A stretch of 64,000 bases of DNA from Podarcis raffonei. Its lineage: Eukaryota; Chordata; Lepidosauria; Squamata; Lacertidae. The notes under the pieces are model-generated. The model searched no databases, was not told the DNA's origin, and worked only from the letters and a program-made list of their open reading frames with translations. The stretch's first letter is position 1, and each line of letters opens with the position of its first letter. Below, in pieces: positions 12,365 through 29,734 of the stretch. The DNA lies in contig NC_070614.1 of the NCBI RefSeq assembly GCF_027172205.1, positions 34,772,001 to 34,836,000 on the forward strand. The letters run 5' to 3'. Both the position numbers and the translations under genes were made by a program.

Positions 12365-12424
12365 TGACTTACCCTGTATCAGGGGTGGCATAGAGAGGCA
12401 GAAAAAGGAGAGGAAGATTCTCAT
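244..12424 (-). CDS. Gene 1: trypsin-like serine protease (PRSS27/testisin-like), 3' end beyond window
   Basis: Predicted secreted trypsin-like endopeptidase. Exons in coding order on the minus strand: 12424-12373 (signal peptide, starts [11 protein letters not shown]), 5638-5612 and 4200-4174 (two 27 bp mini-exons), 3953-3791 (His exon), 1895-1624 (Asp exon), 413-244. All borders are GT-AG and phases run 1,1,1,2,1,0, so 237 codons read open. Activation is predicted at R45-IVGG. His is H86 (TAAHC) and Asp is D135 (SGDIAL). KDAC at the end of the last visible exon supplies the Asp189 equivalent, predicting cleavage after Arg/Lys. VCG (C37) and ILPACLP give the usual propeptide-to-domain disulfide. 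The Ser exon must lie left of position 1; none is found in 1-243. The 5638-5612 exon is the least certain part. The exact orthologue is not known; PRSS27-like is a judgement from family memory. Confidence 0.85.
861..961. repeat. Palindromic MITE fragment (GGGAGTTGTAGTCCAA family)
   Basis: Contains GGGCTGATGGGGGTTGTAGTCC after a CCATCCAAATGTTTTGGA stretch. The same family recurs at about 2.0, 14.6, 24.1, 31.0, 35.3, 36.2, 38.2, 51.7 and 54.3 kb. Intact copies are near-palindromic: ACAACTCCCATCA in one half and TGATGGGAGTTGTAG in the other. This suggests a short non-autonomous DNA transposon. Confidence 0.6.
1273..1400. repeat. LINE 3'-end-like fragment (TATACTGCCCTTC type)
   Basis: TTATTTATTATTTATTCTAGACATTTCTATACTGCCC followed by AAGGTCCCAGCGTGGTTTAC resembles a dispersed repeat end seen again at 55.24-55.42 kb and weakly at 28.17-28.26 kb. 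Family not named with certainty. Confidence 0.4.
1530..1612 (-). repeat. tRNA-derived SINE fragment inside intron of gene 1
   Basis: On the minus strand GTAGCTCAGGGGCAGAGCAG is a tRNA A-box region; the SINE body follows (GCCAGGG region). The same SINE occurs at 39.65-40.24 kb. Its edge lies about 12 bases inside the intron from the exon border at 1624. Confidence 0.5.
1969..2105. repeat. Palindromic MITE copy (GTTGTAGTCCAA family)
   Basis: Left arm GTGGCCTCCAGATGTTTCTGA and right arm CAGCAACATCTGGAAGCCA are inverted copies, with the CCCATCATCCCT centre of this family. In the intron between the His and Asp exons of gene 1. Confidence 0.6.
2183..2664 (+). repeat. Sauria-type tRNA-derived SINE, split by a MITE
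   Basis: The head GACGCGGGTGGCGCTGTGG includes an A-box; GGTTTGAATCCCC is the B-box; the body includes CATGCTGGCCACATGACCC and the tail CCTTTACC. This matches my memory of the squamate Sauria SINE. The MITE at 2191-2280 interrupts the first 8 bases, so the SINE is the older of the two. Other copies are at 29.5, 30.5, 35.1 and 43.3 kb. Confidence 0.8.
2191..2280. mobile_element. 90 bp hAT-like MITE with perfect 8 bp target duplication
   Basis: Ends CATAGCTGTCAAC and GTTGACAGCTATG are perfect 13-base inverted copies, extended by imperfect matching. The element is flanked by GACGCGGG on both sides (2183-2190 and 2281-2288). An 8 bp duplication points to the hAT superfamily. A much longer element with the same ends is at 61444-62454. 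No coding capacity. Confidence 0.85.
3160..3255. repeat. AT-rich short tandem repeat (ATTACATAATTTATGTCATTA unit)
   Basis: Two and a half imperfect copies of ATTACATAATTTATGTC with ATTAATTATGTCATTA joins. Just upstream, in transcript terms, of the Asp exon's intron of gene 1. Confidence 0.6.
4174..4200 (-). CDS. Gene 1 mini-exon before the His exon
   Basis: Acceptor TTATTTTTAG, 27 bp coding AVENGTQT in phase 1-1, donor GTAAGAGATC. It sits 220 bp before the His exon and matches in position and phase the 21 bp mini-exons of genes 2, 3 and 4. It forms the linker between the signal peptide and the VCG propeptide cysteine, and carries a possible N-glycosylation site (NGT). Confidence 0.75.
4201..5611. 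other. Gene 1 intron, no identifiable feature
   Basis: AT-rich intron sequence between the two mini-exons. I saw no open coding signal, tRNA or clearly assignable repeat here. Confidence 0.4.
5612..5638 (-). CDS. Gene 1 extra mini-exon (27 bp), possible duplicate of the next one
   Basis: A TTTTTCACTCAG acceptor precedes 27 bp, followed by a GTGAGTATC donor. It encodes VLKRETQS and is phase 1 at both ends, so it can be included or skipped without shifting frame. The next exon (4200-4174, AVENGTQT) is also 27 bp and phase 1-1, and the two agree at 15 of 27 bases by my count. Other genes in the cluster have one 21 bp exon here. It was called from splice sites and phase only, with no transcript. 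Confidence 0.55.
5639..7769. other. Gene 1 intron 1, 3' part, no identifiable feature
   Basis: Mixed intron sequence with a short (CA) run near 6175 and a C run near 6206. Small open frames here show no family resemblance. Confidence 0.4.
7770..8150 (+). repeat. L1 LINE 3' end (ORF2 C-terminus and 3' UTR)
   Basis: Plus-strand reading gives a piece like [18 protein letters not shown] (from about 7794), the C-terminal motif of L1 ORF2, followed by an AT-rich 3' UTR ending at GTAAAACTGAAAATGCAATTAAA. The same motif is at 52.66-52.98 kb (minus) and about 62.0-62.26 kb (minus). Strongly 5' truncated. Confidence 0.75.
9434..9640. repeat. Diverged tandem units; inverted relatives at 10.2 kb
   Basis: Three imperfect units, each with GG(C/T)AGTTT(T/C)AAACAA followed by GG(T)TTGAATA(A/G)AG. 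The inverse, CAAACCTCTGCCATTGTTTAAAAC, appears at about 10226-10250 on the plus strand with further matches to about 10310. Together they form inverted arms around about 550 bp. Family not recognised. Confidence 0.55.
10195..10315. repeat. Inverted arm matching 9.43-9.64 kb
   Basis: CCTTGCTTTAGTCAAACCTCTGCCATTGTTTAAAAC and a second CTTCTGCCATTGTTTGA are reverse complements of the tandem units at 9.43-9.64 kb. Confidence 0.5.
11256..11482. mobile_element. 227 bp pogo/Tigger-like MITE with TA target site
   Basis: Starts CAGTGGTACCTCAGGTTACAG and ends with its inverse (GTTCTTAACCCGAGGTACCACTG), flanked by TA on both sides. A second internal copy of GTGGTACCTCAGGTTAAGAAC occurs. The TIR and TA duplication fit a Tc1/mariner-pogo type non-autonomous element. 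No transposase. Confidence 0.75.
11500..12060. repeat. Purine-rich stretch in gene 1 intron 1
   Basis: About 550 bp in which the plus strand is mostly A and G, with loosely repeated GGCATGGAAAT(A/G)GGGTTG and GGGGTGCAAA motifs. Diverged tandem repeats are likely; no family recognised. Confidence 0.45.
12325..12362. repeat. (GC)n(AC)n microsatellite next to a splice donor
   Basis: Alternating purine-pyrimidine tract: six GC then about thirteen AC dinucleotides on plus. On the gene 1 transcript it reads (UG)n(CG)n and begins 10 bases after the exon 1 border (donor GTAAGTCATT). Confidence 0.95.
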
Positions 12425-13463
12425 AGTGCAGAAGGGCCCTGCCTCACCTCCAGGGGAGCAGGGCAACCTCAAACCTACAGCCCTCCAGGTTTGCTTCTGC
12501 TTCTGCGAGAACTTAGGTGTGCAACGAAACAGGCAGGCACTTCCTGGCAGCCTCCTGGGAGAATGTGACCCAACCTGTCTGCCCACCCACTACGCTTTCT
12601 GTCCCCTCCAGGTAACCACGCCTTACTGGCCTTTTGCCCCCTCCCAGCTTGGTCAGGTTTTGCTGTGATATTCATATGAGTTTGGTCAACTTAGATTCCT
12701 AGATATAAGGCCCTCTTCCAATAGATAAGGTGTTTCTCCAAGCAGAGTGGCAGGAGCGAAGGCAAGAGAGGGAGGGAGGGAGAAATCCATCTTGTGCTGT
12801 GTTGGCCTGAATAAACAAAACAGGATGCCTTTTTCCGGATACGAACTTGGTGCCAGTTCTTTGTGGAATAAATGAAAAACTGCAGCAACTTACATTGAGT
12901 GGAAATTCCATTTTCTCAACGGTAGAACTGCTAAATGGTGTTGTTGTGAACCAAGGAAGGCGTGCTCAAGAGGGAGCATGCAGGCCCTGATTCACATGGG
13001 CAAATTCACCAGAATTTAGGGCCAAATGACCCTCCAGATGACCCTTTAATTGTGCATCATGAGTATTTATATTCATGCCTGCATAAGTGATCATGCTTTC
13101 AATAGTATTTGCTCCTGCAAAACTTTTTGGGGGGGGAGGACATTCTACTGCTTCATTTCCAATCAAGGTATATCCTGTCATTACCTGCTGAAATCCTGCA
13201 ACATTTTGTGCCATACATGTTCTCTAGTGCGGGGGGGGGAGTATTCCATTTTTGTTGTGCTATAGCCCCACCAGGCAGCAATAATGTGGTAGCTTCGGGG
13301 AAGCATCCTAGAACTAATAAAGCAGAATAAATCTGCCATGAATGCACTTGTGTCAAGAACATGTTCTATTGCAGGTGTATTGCCCCTTTATCTGACTCTC
13401 AGGACTCTCTCCAAGCCACAGCCTTGCTCAGACCTGCTCTGCACCATCCTCATGCTTTCTTTT

Positions 13464-13608
13464 GCCTGGCTGATAGCTCAGTTGGTAGAGCATGAGACTC
13501 TTAATCTCACAGTTTTGTGGGTTCAAGCCCCACAAAAGATTGGGCAAAAAGATTCCTGCATTGCAGGGGGTCGGACTCGATGACCCTCTGTGTCAAGGGG
13601 AACACACA
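13464..13608 (+). repeat. tRNA-Lys-headed SINE with CR1-like tail
   Basis: The head (TAGCTCAGTTGGTAGAGCAT, ACTCTTAATCT, GGGTTCAAGCCCC) follows tRNA-Lys(CTT). It is followed by AGATTCCTGCATTGCAGGGGGTCGGACT, the CR1-related tail. The tail and diverged acceptor stem argue against a working tRNA gene. Confidence 0.75.
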
Positions 13609-13869
13609 CTACTTTCAGCCCCCTTGGAAAGATAAGGTGAAAGCTCAATCCCAAACTCACTGAAATTTTAAGTAATTTGAAAGCAACCTGTGATGAGGCA
13701 AATAAACAGAGGCCTTTATTGCAACAAAGAAATATTTCCAAAAATTGGGTGACAGATTTCAGCACAGTGTTAACACATATACACACAAACTTTCCATTGT
13801 CCCATTCCCCACTCCACCCCCCAAAAAGACTTAGCTCTTTGGATTTCAAACCTCACAAGGAGAGGATGG

Positions 13870-13989
13870 CAAGTGTGGCAGGAAGATTTAAGGACAATCA
13901 ATATTATGTTTTGAGAATGATTCCGGTTCTGTTGAAAGATGCCCAGAGTGGTTGGGGCAACCCAGTTGCATGAGTGGGGTACAAATGAT

Positions 13990-14031
<42 letters not shown>
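13870..14031 (+). repeat. CR1/L2-like LINE 3' end with (TAG)n tail
   Basis: GATGCCCAGAGTGGTTGGGGCAACCCAG then GTGGGGTACAAATGATG and a pure (TAG)n run at 13990-14030. The same 3' end occurs at 19.9-20.1, 56.1-56.2 (minus) and 58.0-58.4 kb, each running into a trinucleotide or AT-rich tail. Confidence 0.65.
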
Positions 14032-14584
14032 TGCATTGTTTTATATTTTCTGGATGTCCCATGATTATATTATAAAGTAGTGTTCTATGTTATAAATCAA
14101 GCACTGCTATGAGTTGTTGTTGTTGTTGTTTTGTTTTCCAGTGTATTGCTTATCAATTTTTTAAATGGTGTGGCATGAAGAAAAATTTATTCTGAAAGTG
14201 TCGCCCAGAGAAAAAAGTTTGAGAACTAGCCTATCCAGACCAGCATTCTTTTCTCACAATAGCCAACCAGAAGCCCATGCAAGACCCACAAACAGGGGGT
14301 GAGTCCCCTTCCTGGCTTCTGAGATTTCCCCTGGGATAGTCAACGTGCTTTCACATTTGTCTTCACTGCTATTTGGAGTAGAAACCTGATTATATTATTA
14401 CTTTTCAAATGAGAGGATCTTGTCACAATGCAAGAAGGCAGAAAAAGAAGAATTCTAGGGCACTTTGTCCAGGAACCAGAAAAATTATGGCACCTACCCT
14501 TCACTTACTATGGGACAGAAATGCTTTGCCCTACTGATCTTCAAGCTGCAAGCCAAATCATCCTTCAACCGGAAACCAGGTGTG
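14032..14584. other. Spacer between genes 1 and 2, no gene seen
   Basis: A (GTT) run near 14114 and AT-rich DNA. Downstream of gene 2; AATAAATTTT on the minus strand near 14166 is a possible poly(A) signal for gene 2, about 600 bases past its stop. Confidence 0.3.
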
Positions 14585-14690
14585 GGAAACATTTGGCCCT
14601 CCAGGTGCTGCTGAACTACAACTCCCATCAGTCATAGTGAGTATGGCCAGCGGGAGTTGTAATTCAGCAACATCTTGAGACCCAAAGGTT
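14585..14690. repeat. Palindromic MITE copy
   Basis: CTGCTGAACTACAACTCCCATCAGTCATAGTGAGTATGGCCAGCGGGAGTTGTAATTCAGCAACATCTTG in essence: inverted arms around a short centre. About 80 bases beyond the gene 2 stop codon. Confidence 0.65.
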
Positions 14691-14766
14691 CCCCACAACC
14701 TGGGGCTGCCTACAATGTACCCAAATTCAGCACTGATTCTACAGCCTCAAGCTGGCAAGGAACTCC

Positions 14767-22907
<8,141 letters not shown>

Positions 22908-24004
22908 GGTGTAGACCTTGTCCCTCTTGTCTGGCGACCTCAGTGTAGGGAAGGACAGGATGAGCAGATATCTCCAGGCAGACAATCAGGTTTATGAAGG
23001 AGTCTAAGAAGCTCCTATACCCAACAGAAAGGGAACTAATGTTCCCCCCAAAACAGGAAGAACCCAAGAGTCCAACCACAAGTAGGGTAGAAAACTCCAG
23101 AGTGTCAACAGTTTCACTCTTTCTGTTACTTCTCCCTAAAAAACATGGCGAACCAACCTGGATTGTAGAGACTCTAAAGTCCACTGGACAACATTGTTTT
23201 AACTCACTTGTGACCCCACCACAAATCTATGAAATTTTATGAGCTAAATCTCCTTCTGGGAATTCAGGCACGCTGGCTCTTAGCCCTTGCAAACACTAGG
23301 CATCCTATTTCCTTTAAGAGAACCCAGGGGTTCTGCTCCAATCTCACCCACTAGAAGTTCCCTTCTAGGACTGGCTGCAGAACCAAATCCCCACTGTGAC
23401 TGAGCGATAGCTGGAGAAAGAACCCTGTAGTCCCGCCTGCTACCCAAAGCCCTCTAGATCCCACCCATATTGTACAACACATAACCATCACACGTGTTCT
23501 GCTCCCTAGACCTCTCCTCCACCTGTCATTCAGCCATATAAATATTGCAGTGGGAAACAGAACCAGAAGAGGTAACAATGAGTTTATAGAAGAAGAGCCT
23601 TGTCACCACCTGGATTAGACTTAATAGCGGGGAGAAGGATTTGGGGACTCAAGTGGGAAACTACGCTGGAAAAGCCTGAGGGTTTGGGTGGATTCCCATT
23701 GGCAGAATTACGAGTGGGGATTTGTGGGTGGCAGGTGGTGGGATGGTCTAAACAGGAACCATAGGTGTGTTCTGTGCCAGGGGCAGTGTGTACAATTATC
23801 CCTGCACCTCACATCAGGAGCCAGTTCTCACCAGTCTAAGCCCGCTCATTGTATAAGCATCAGGATAAATGTGAACCTTTCTTCTGCTTAGCAGTCATTA
23901 AAAAGTTATTAAGTAAACGAAAGGAACATCAACTAGCTATTTCCTCCTACTGCAAATTTCAGGGCTCAGGATACTCAGTTTGATCAGGACCAGAAAGGCC
24001 AAAG
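22908..24004. promoter_or_regulatory. Upstream region of gene 2, promoter not resolved
   Basis: This is the 5' flank of gene 2 on the minus strand and part of the head-to-head spacer. No clear TATA was found at a convincing distance from the ATG at 22907. A noncoding first exon further upstream, as suspected for genes 3-5, is possible but unseen. Confidence 0.2.
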
Positions 24005-24140
24005 GATTAAAGCAGCCCTCCCTGACTAGGAACTCTCCAAATGTCATGGACCACAATTCCCATGGGTTCCTGTCACCATGACCAATGGCCAGAGATGATG
24101 GCAGCTCTAGACCAAAACATCTGGAGGGCACCAAGTTAAA
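24005..24140. repeat. Palindromic MITE copy
   Basis: CTCCAAATGTCATGGACCACAATTCCCATGGG opposite AACATCTGGAGGGCACC, with CATGACCAATGGCCAG in the centre. Confidence 0.6.
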
Positions 24141-24464
24141 GGTTGGATAAAAAGCTTCCCACACCACAGTCTGCATCCTGCTCAGACATCCTTTGTCTTG
24201 TGATCCGGAACCCAAGTTAATGTCTCTTTAAAATTGCCCAGTGTCTCTCATCCTCCACTCTGCCCAGGCTGAGGGATCGTGTCCTACTGGTCAACTTCCT
24301 ACTGCACACTCTTGATGAAATAACTGCTGTCTAACCCTTTGGCAACCCCATCTCCCTGCCACAGCAACTGAGATATCCAAAGGGCTGTCTCATGGAGGAT
24401 GTAGCAAGCTTGTTTTCTCCTGCTTCGGATGCTAGGACCTGAACCAATGGATTCAAGTTACAAG

Positions 24465-24695
24465 AAAGGAGATTCCAATCAAACACCAGGAAGAACTTTC
24501 TGATAGTAAGGACTGTTCAACAGTGGAACAGACTCCCATGAGAGGCAATGAATTGCCCTCCTTTGACAGTTTTTAACAGAGGTTGGATGGTCATGTGTCA
24601 TGTAATGTCTAATTGAGATTCCTGCATTTCTGGGGGGGGGGTTGACTAAATGACCATTGGAGTCCCTTCCAACTCTACAATTCTGTTCATCCTTT
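24465..24695 (+). repeat. CR1 LINE 3' end
   Basis: GTTCAACAGTGGAACAGACTCC, GGTTGGATGG, GATTCCTGCATTTC and GTCCCTTCCAACTCTACAATTCTG are in the standard order of the sauropsid CR1 3' region. Confidence 0.8.
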
Positions 24696-25599
24696 AGCCT
24701 CTGGCTACGTGGCACTCATTCAATTGTCTAGACAGTGCTCCCTGTCAATCATTCAAAACCCAACTAGGCCAAGAGCCTTTTGAATGGGATTGTTGCCAAC
24801 TTCCTCATCTCTCTTGACCTCTTCAACCAGCAGCCTGGCTCTTTATCCCAGTCTGTATGCAACTTGGATTAGAGATTGTTTTTAATTGTTTGCATATGCC
24901 AGATTGTTTTCATATATGGAATTGTGAAATCACTTTGAAGTATTTTATGGGACGTGATTTGTAGATGGAATCAAATGAATAAATAAACTTACATCACAAG
25001 CTGCCAGTGCAGTTGAAAATAGGGTTAGCTGTGTTGAATTTGTTCCAGTGTAGGAACAGTTCGACCAACAATCCACAGTGCTTCATTTCCATGTTGAGCT
25101 ACATACTCACTATTCCCCCCTCCCATTTCCGTATTTTATGTGCTCCCATGAAATAAACTGCTCACTTGCATTTCTGGGCTGCACATACTGTTTTCTAAAC
25201 ACAGTCAAGAGTTTGCTGTATCCTTCCCACCCCCCATTGCATAGACCAGTTGGGCTACGCTACTGGTTGTTAACATGCCTAGAGAAACAGGAGGGGAGAT
25301 GGGCTGAAGTTGCCTTCAGGAGAGCTCTTCCCAAGGGATCATAACAAGGCAGTGGAAATCTTGGACGCTTTGTCCCTAGGTGAACCCAAACACAGCCCCG
25401 TACTTCAAAATTCATGCTTCTCTGAATTTCGAAATGCAACTCTCCAACCAAGCAATGTGTAAAAAAATGCAGCTACTCTGGCAAAGTGTGCACAGAATGC
25501 ATAGTTTTGGGGGAGGGAACATACAAAAATGCATTAGCTATGGGGAAGTTGTTTGTTTGTTTTTTACAAAATTGGGTATGAGGGAAGAAGAAGTTAGAA

Positions 25600-25965
25600 T
25601 CTATTTGTCACAACAACCCTCACCCGAGAGATTACCAGAAGGTCTTTTGTAAATTCCTCTATAGCCAGAGACGGGGGGGGGGGGGTAAGGTTCCTGGAAC
25701 AGTAAGAGTAACACCTGTTACAAGATAAGGGAATGGTGAGAGTTGTGTAATGGGTGTATAATCTTGCTTATACATGCATTTTGCTATAGGACTGATATAG
25801 ATGTTGTTTGTCACAATCTATATAAAGGAGCACACGCCTATATTTGGGACTCAGTCTTTGAGAAATATCTCTCTGAAGCCACTGCACAGCTTAATAAACA
25901 AGACCTTTCTCAAAGAACCCATGTCTGTCTTCATTGACTAGGAGAAACTTGCAACAGGTATATTG
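25600..25965 (+). mobile_element. Solo-LTR-like fossil of an endogenous retrovirus
   Basis: A block with a TATA-type box (CTATATAAAGG), a poly(A) signal about 80 bases on, and TG...CA-like limits. No internal retroviral genes are nearby, so it would be a solitary LTR. Ends are approximate and family uncertain. Broken and non-coding. Confidence 0.45.
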
Positions 25966-26176
25966 GGCAAAATTGCATACAAACATGTATTTTAAGAATC
26001 TAATTACAGGTAGGTAGCCATGCTGGTCTGCTGTAGTCAAAACAAAATAAAAAAATTCCTTCCAGTAGCACCTTAGAGACCAACTAAGTTGGTTATTGGT
26101 ATGAGCTTTCGTGTGCATGCTTCAGGTATCTGAAGAAGTGTGCATGCACACGAAAACTCATCCCAATAACAAACTT

Positions 26177-26869
26177 GTTGTTGTTGTTTAGTCGTGCCCA
26201 ACTCTTCGTGAAACCATGGACCAGAGCACACCAGGCACTCCTTTTTTTTAAAAAAAGATATTTATTAAAATTTTCGATTTTTATACAAACAAAAAACAAA
26301 CAAACAAATTTAAAAACACATATAGTTCACAATACTTAATTTTCAATGACATATTTCCCTGACCTCCTCATACCTCCCCTTCTTGTAGTCCAATTCAAAT
26401 TACTCATTCAGCAAATCCTTATCTCAAACAGGCACTCCTGTCTTCCACTGCCTCCCGCAGTTTGGTCAAACTCATGCTGGTAGCTTCGAGAACACTGTCC
26501 AACCATGTCATCCTCTGTCGTCCCCTTCTCCTTGTGCCCTCAATCTTTCCCAACATCAGGGTCTTTTCCAGGGAGTCTTCTCTTCTCATGAGGTGGCCAA
26601 AGTATTGGAGCCTCAGCTTCACGATCTGTCCTTCCAGTGAGCACTCAGGGCTGATTTCCTTAAGAATGGAGAGGTTTGATCTTCTTGCAGTCCATGGGAC
26701 TCTCAAGAGTCTCCTCCAACATCATAATTCAAAAGCATCAATTCTTCGGCGATCAGCCTTCTTTATGGTCCAGCTCTCACTTCCATACATCACTAGTGGG
26801 AAAACCATAGCTTTAACTATACAGACCTTTTTTGGCAAGGTGATGTCTCTGCTTTTTAAGATGCTGTCT
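26177..26869 (-). mobile_element. BovB/RTE LINE, 5' truncated, inside another repeat
   Basis: On minus it encodes an RTE ORF2 C-terminal segment (SILKEISPECSLEG, LQYFGHLMRREDSLEKTL, RRRGRQRMTWLDS) and ends ALVHGFTKSWARLNN with a (CAA)n tail. It is bounded by a 9 bp duplication. It is interrupted by an L1 3' end at 26243-26428. The open part (26419-26706) is transposon coding, not a host gene. Confidence 0.85.
26243..26428 (-). mobile_element. L1-like 3' end inserted in BovB
   Basis: It starts with a poly(T) run on plus, so the poly(A) end faces left. The body is AT-rich 3' UTR. CAGGCACTCCT occurs at both edges (26232-26242 and 26429-26439), an 11 bp target duplication. Confidence 0.75.
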
Positions 26870-27459
26870 AACAAACTTAGTTGATCTCTAAGGTGCTACT
26901 GGAAGGAATTTTTTTATGTATTTTAAGAGAAATTCTTACAAAAATGTTGGTGAATTTTCCTGAGGGCATTTTTTTAAAATGCAAGCTGATGTAAAAATGT
27001 GGAGAACTGAACTTAATACTGGAAAAGTGAGAAACTGACAGAAACCAAAATGTACAGATTTGCCCATCCCTGGAGGACAAGGAAACTGAAGGTAAGTTCA
27101 ATAAATTCATTGAATTGCCCTCATTAAGGTGAGTGCGAGAAAGATGGTGCAGGTTTCTGAAAAACTGTCTCAACCAGAAGTTCCCAGGCTTGACTTCTTT
27201 AAAAAAATGAGTCACACCAGTGAGTGACACATCATGTTCTCACAATTAAAAAAAATAAAATAAAATACATATATCGCCTATTGAGGGGTTTTTTAAAAAA
27301 AATACTCTTATTATCTTGACTCTACAGTAAGGCTCCTTACAACTGACTAAGAGGTAATACCGTAAAAAGTAGGTCGGTGAGAATGAGGAGATTACAGGCA
27401 TGCCAGTTTAATCTCTGTGCTGGTATGTTTTATCAGCTGAACTGAACTAGCCATCGGCC

Positions 27460-27720
27460 TTGACAATTTCAGTATTAAATTTCCATTAAACTATTCTTAA
27501 AGCACATTTAAGACATATGGCTTCCATCAAAGAATTCTGGGACCTATCGTTTACTCCTCACAGAGCAACGATTCCCAGCTCCCATGGTCCTTTGCAGGAG
27601 CCCCATGCTTTAAAAGTACAGTGTAGGCGTGACCTATGTGCCCCATCTTTTCCATTACTTTTGCCTGCAGTTCCCTTGCAGTTGAGCCATACAGTGCTGT
27701 CATAGGAGTTCCCCCAAAAG
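27460..27720. repeat. MITE copy (GAATTCTGGGA.. family)
   Basis: ATGGCTTCCATCAAAGAATTCTGGGACC and CTCACAGAGCAACGATTCCCAGC are worn forms of the same MITE as at 48.8 and 63.4 kb. A (GTT)n run follows at 27744-27791. Confidence 0.5.
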
Positions 27721-27743
27721 TGGGACTCTTTTAATAGAGGTTG

Positions 27744-27744
27744 G

Positions 27745-27791
<47 letters not shown>
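27744..27791. repeat. (TTG)n microsatellite
   Basis: Sixteen or so TTG units without break. Confidence 0.95.
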
Positions 27792-27792
<1 letters not shown>

Positions 27793-27799
27793 TTCATTT

Positions 27800-29285
27800 C
27801 CATTATCACTATTTTTTAAAAAAAGAACTGTCTGTACCAAGTCTCTTTGCTAATCCCCTCCAGATATTTCCAACTTTTAGCTATAAGCATTTGTGCTGCA
27901 GCTAGTAGGTGTTTGACCTGAGTATTGTCGCAACCGTCTTTATTCGGTCTGTCCCAGACACCCCACAGAAAAGACTTACTGTTTTGTAATTAAATTAATT
28001 TCAGAAAAATCAGGTCCCAAAATTTGGCCACTCGTTCGCAGGCCCACCATAACTGGTAGTATAGGTTTTTCCTGGATCTGCAGCACCAACATTGAGAAGA
28101 GAGATTCAGGATAAAACAGGAAATCTCAGTCATGGTAAGGTGACCTTTATATAGTGTTTGTAGTTTAATTATTTCACAACATTTATATTGCCCTTGGCTA
28201 TAATAAACCCAAGAACTACAAAAGGATTTACAAAAATAAAATAAAAATTAAGAAGTTTTTTTAATGGTTTCCTGTATATGAGCTTAGATAAAACAGAGAG
28301 AAGAATTTACCACATATTATTCCATCTGGCTAAATCATGCTTGGTATGTAGAACAACCTCCCAGCTTGTTTCCAACCTGACAAAGACCTCTCTGTCTAAG
28401 GCTATTAAAATTTTTATATTACTGTGACACCTGGACCCTTGCTATGTTCAAAGGCTGACAAGGGTTTAACAGCTTGTTGTTTGATTGTATCTTTAGTTAT
28501 ACAGTAAAAGCCTCCCAAATCACTTGGGAGATTTATTATTTTAACAACAACAAAACCCTTAAGCCAAATATGGAATTTTCTACCTCTGGTGCTAAAATAA
28601 TTTGACCAGCTCTGGACACTATGCACATTGATGTGGGGCAGCCATCAACCCATGGATGTTTGCCTCTTAATTGAATGATAGTAAGTCAACAAGCACAACT
28701 CAGAACTTTGAGAACCTCAAGCAATAAAAACTGCAGAAAATCTGCTGATTTCTTCTTTTCATATGAAGTCTTGAGAACGTCTGGCCTTCATTACCCCTAG
28801 TTTCAATGGAGAGTGTGTCAATCTATTTCAGCTACAGCAGGAACAAAATAATAAGGAATAATGTTTGCTTATAAAATATCCCAATACATATTTCCCATAT
28901 TAGTATTTATAGAAACTGTTCAATCTGGGGTTTTGTGGGGGTAAACAGTATTGAATCTAGCAGGTTAGTACTAGATGCATTATATAACATGCATTATTAC
29001 TCAGAATAGGCAAGGAATTTGATTCAGTTCACATTTAAAATCTACATTCTGTAGACACCATTCAACTCTCTAGTGATTATTTATTTAACCTACTTTTTGG
29101 GCTCTCTTTTTTTTTACGTGTTTCCCTTCAGGGAAGGGAGGCATGGTGTATACACAGAGGCATTCCACCTTAGTTTTTCTTCTTCTTTTTCAAATCCCAC
29201 CTTTGCAAAAACATCACTCTGTGCAAGTTGAGTCACATCCTTCACAGACAGCTGTTTTAAACAATTTAAAAATCAAAAGATGGTA
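27800..29285. other. Intergenic DNA between genes 2 and 3, no gene seen
   Basis: AT-rich; a LINE-tail-like stretch near 28170-28260. No conserved coding signal. Confidence 0.35.
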
Positions 29286-29520
29286 TCAAACCTTTGTTGA
29301 AACCAGGAAGCTAATATGTTTATTTTGAGTGATTAAGACATAATGCTATCTCACAGAAAGAATGCATCGGGGAGCTTTGTGTAGAGGATTTTTCTCTTTA
29401 AAAGCAGGAGCAAATCGTCAAATACGGGACTCTTATTGAACGGACCCAGAAAGAACCAGGTAGGAACAGCAATGGATGCTTGTATATTTGAAGATGAGAG
29501 ATGGGTAGAGATCAGAGATG
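29286..29520 (+). promoter_or_regulatory. Upstream block, copy 1: TATA-like box and 5' exon donor before gene 3
   Basis: Related to blocks at 44.1-44.8 kb and 56.3-56.9 kb. Shared core: GGAA(A/G)CTAAT(A/G)TGTTT, an (A/T)-rich box TTTAAAA at 29397, and AACCAG|GTAGGAA with the donor after 29459. It is 62 bases from box to donor. The reading as a core promoter plus a short noncoding first exon is inference. It lies about 2.8 kb before the gene 3 ATG. Confidence 0.45.
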
Positions 29521-29539
29521 GTACCAAACCAGAGCAGCG

Positions 29540-29730
29540 CACGGAAAGGCCGTTTACCTTCCCGCAGTACCTATTTATCTACTTGCACTGTGTGCTTTTG
29601 AACTGCTAAGTTGGCAGGAGCAGGGACCAAGCAACGGGAGCTCACCCCGTCACGGGGATTCGAACCGCTGACCTTCTGATTGGCAAGCCCTAGGCTCTGT
29701 GGTTTAGACCACAATGCCACCCGCATCCCT
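29540..29730 (-). repeat. Sauria-type SINE fragment
   Basis: AGTACCTATTTATCTACTTGCAC, GGGGATTCGAACC and CAAGCCCTAGGCTCTGTGGTTTAGACC are the reverse complement of the SINE at 2.2 kb. Truncated at its 3' side. Confidence 0.8.
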
Positions 29731-29734
29731 GGAA

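Larger units (their letters stand above)
25995..26920 (+). repeat. Unnamed interspersed repeat, split by a BovB insertion
   Basis: Left part: GTAGCCATGCTGGTCTGCTG, AGTAGCACCTTAGAGACCAAC, GAGCTTTCGTGTGCATGC and its inverse GCATGCACACGAAAACTCAT. Right part (from 26879): AGTTGATCTCTAAGGTGCTACTGGAAGG, the inverse of the left end. The duplicated AACAAACTT at 26168-26176 and 26870-26878 marks the insertion. A shorter relative is at 37.18-37.28 kb. Confidence 0.65.

Noticed and set aside
13464-13537. tRNA-Lys(CTT)-like sequence
   Set aside because: Acceptor stem is worn and a SINE tail follows; it is a SINE head, not a working tRNA gene.
26419-26706. 95-residue minus-strand open frame that resembles proteins annotated as host developmental genes
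   Set aside because: It is the C-terminal end of RTE/BovB ORF2 within a bounded insertion.
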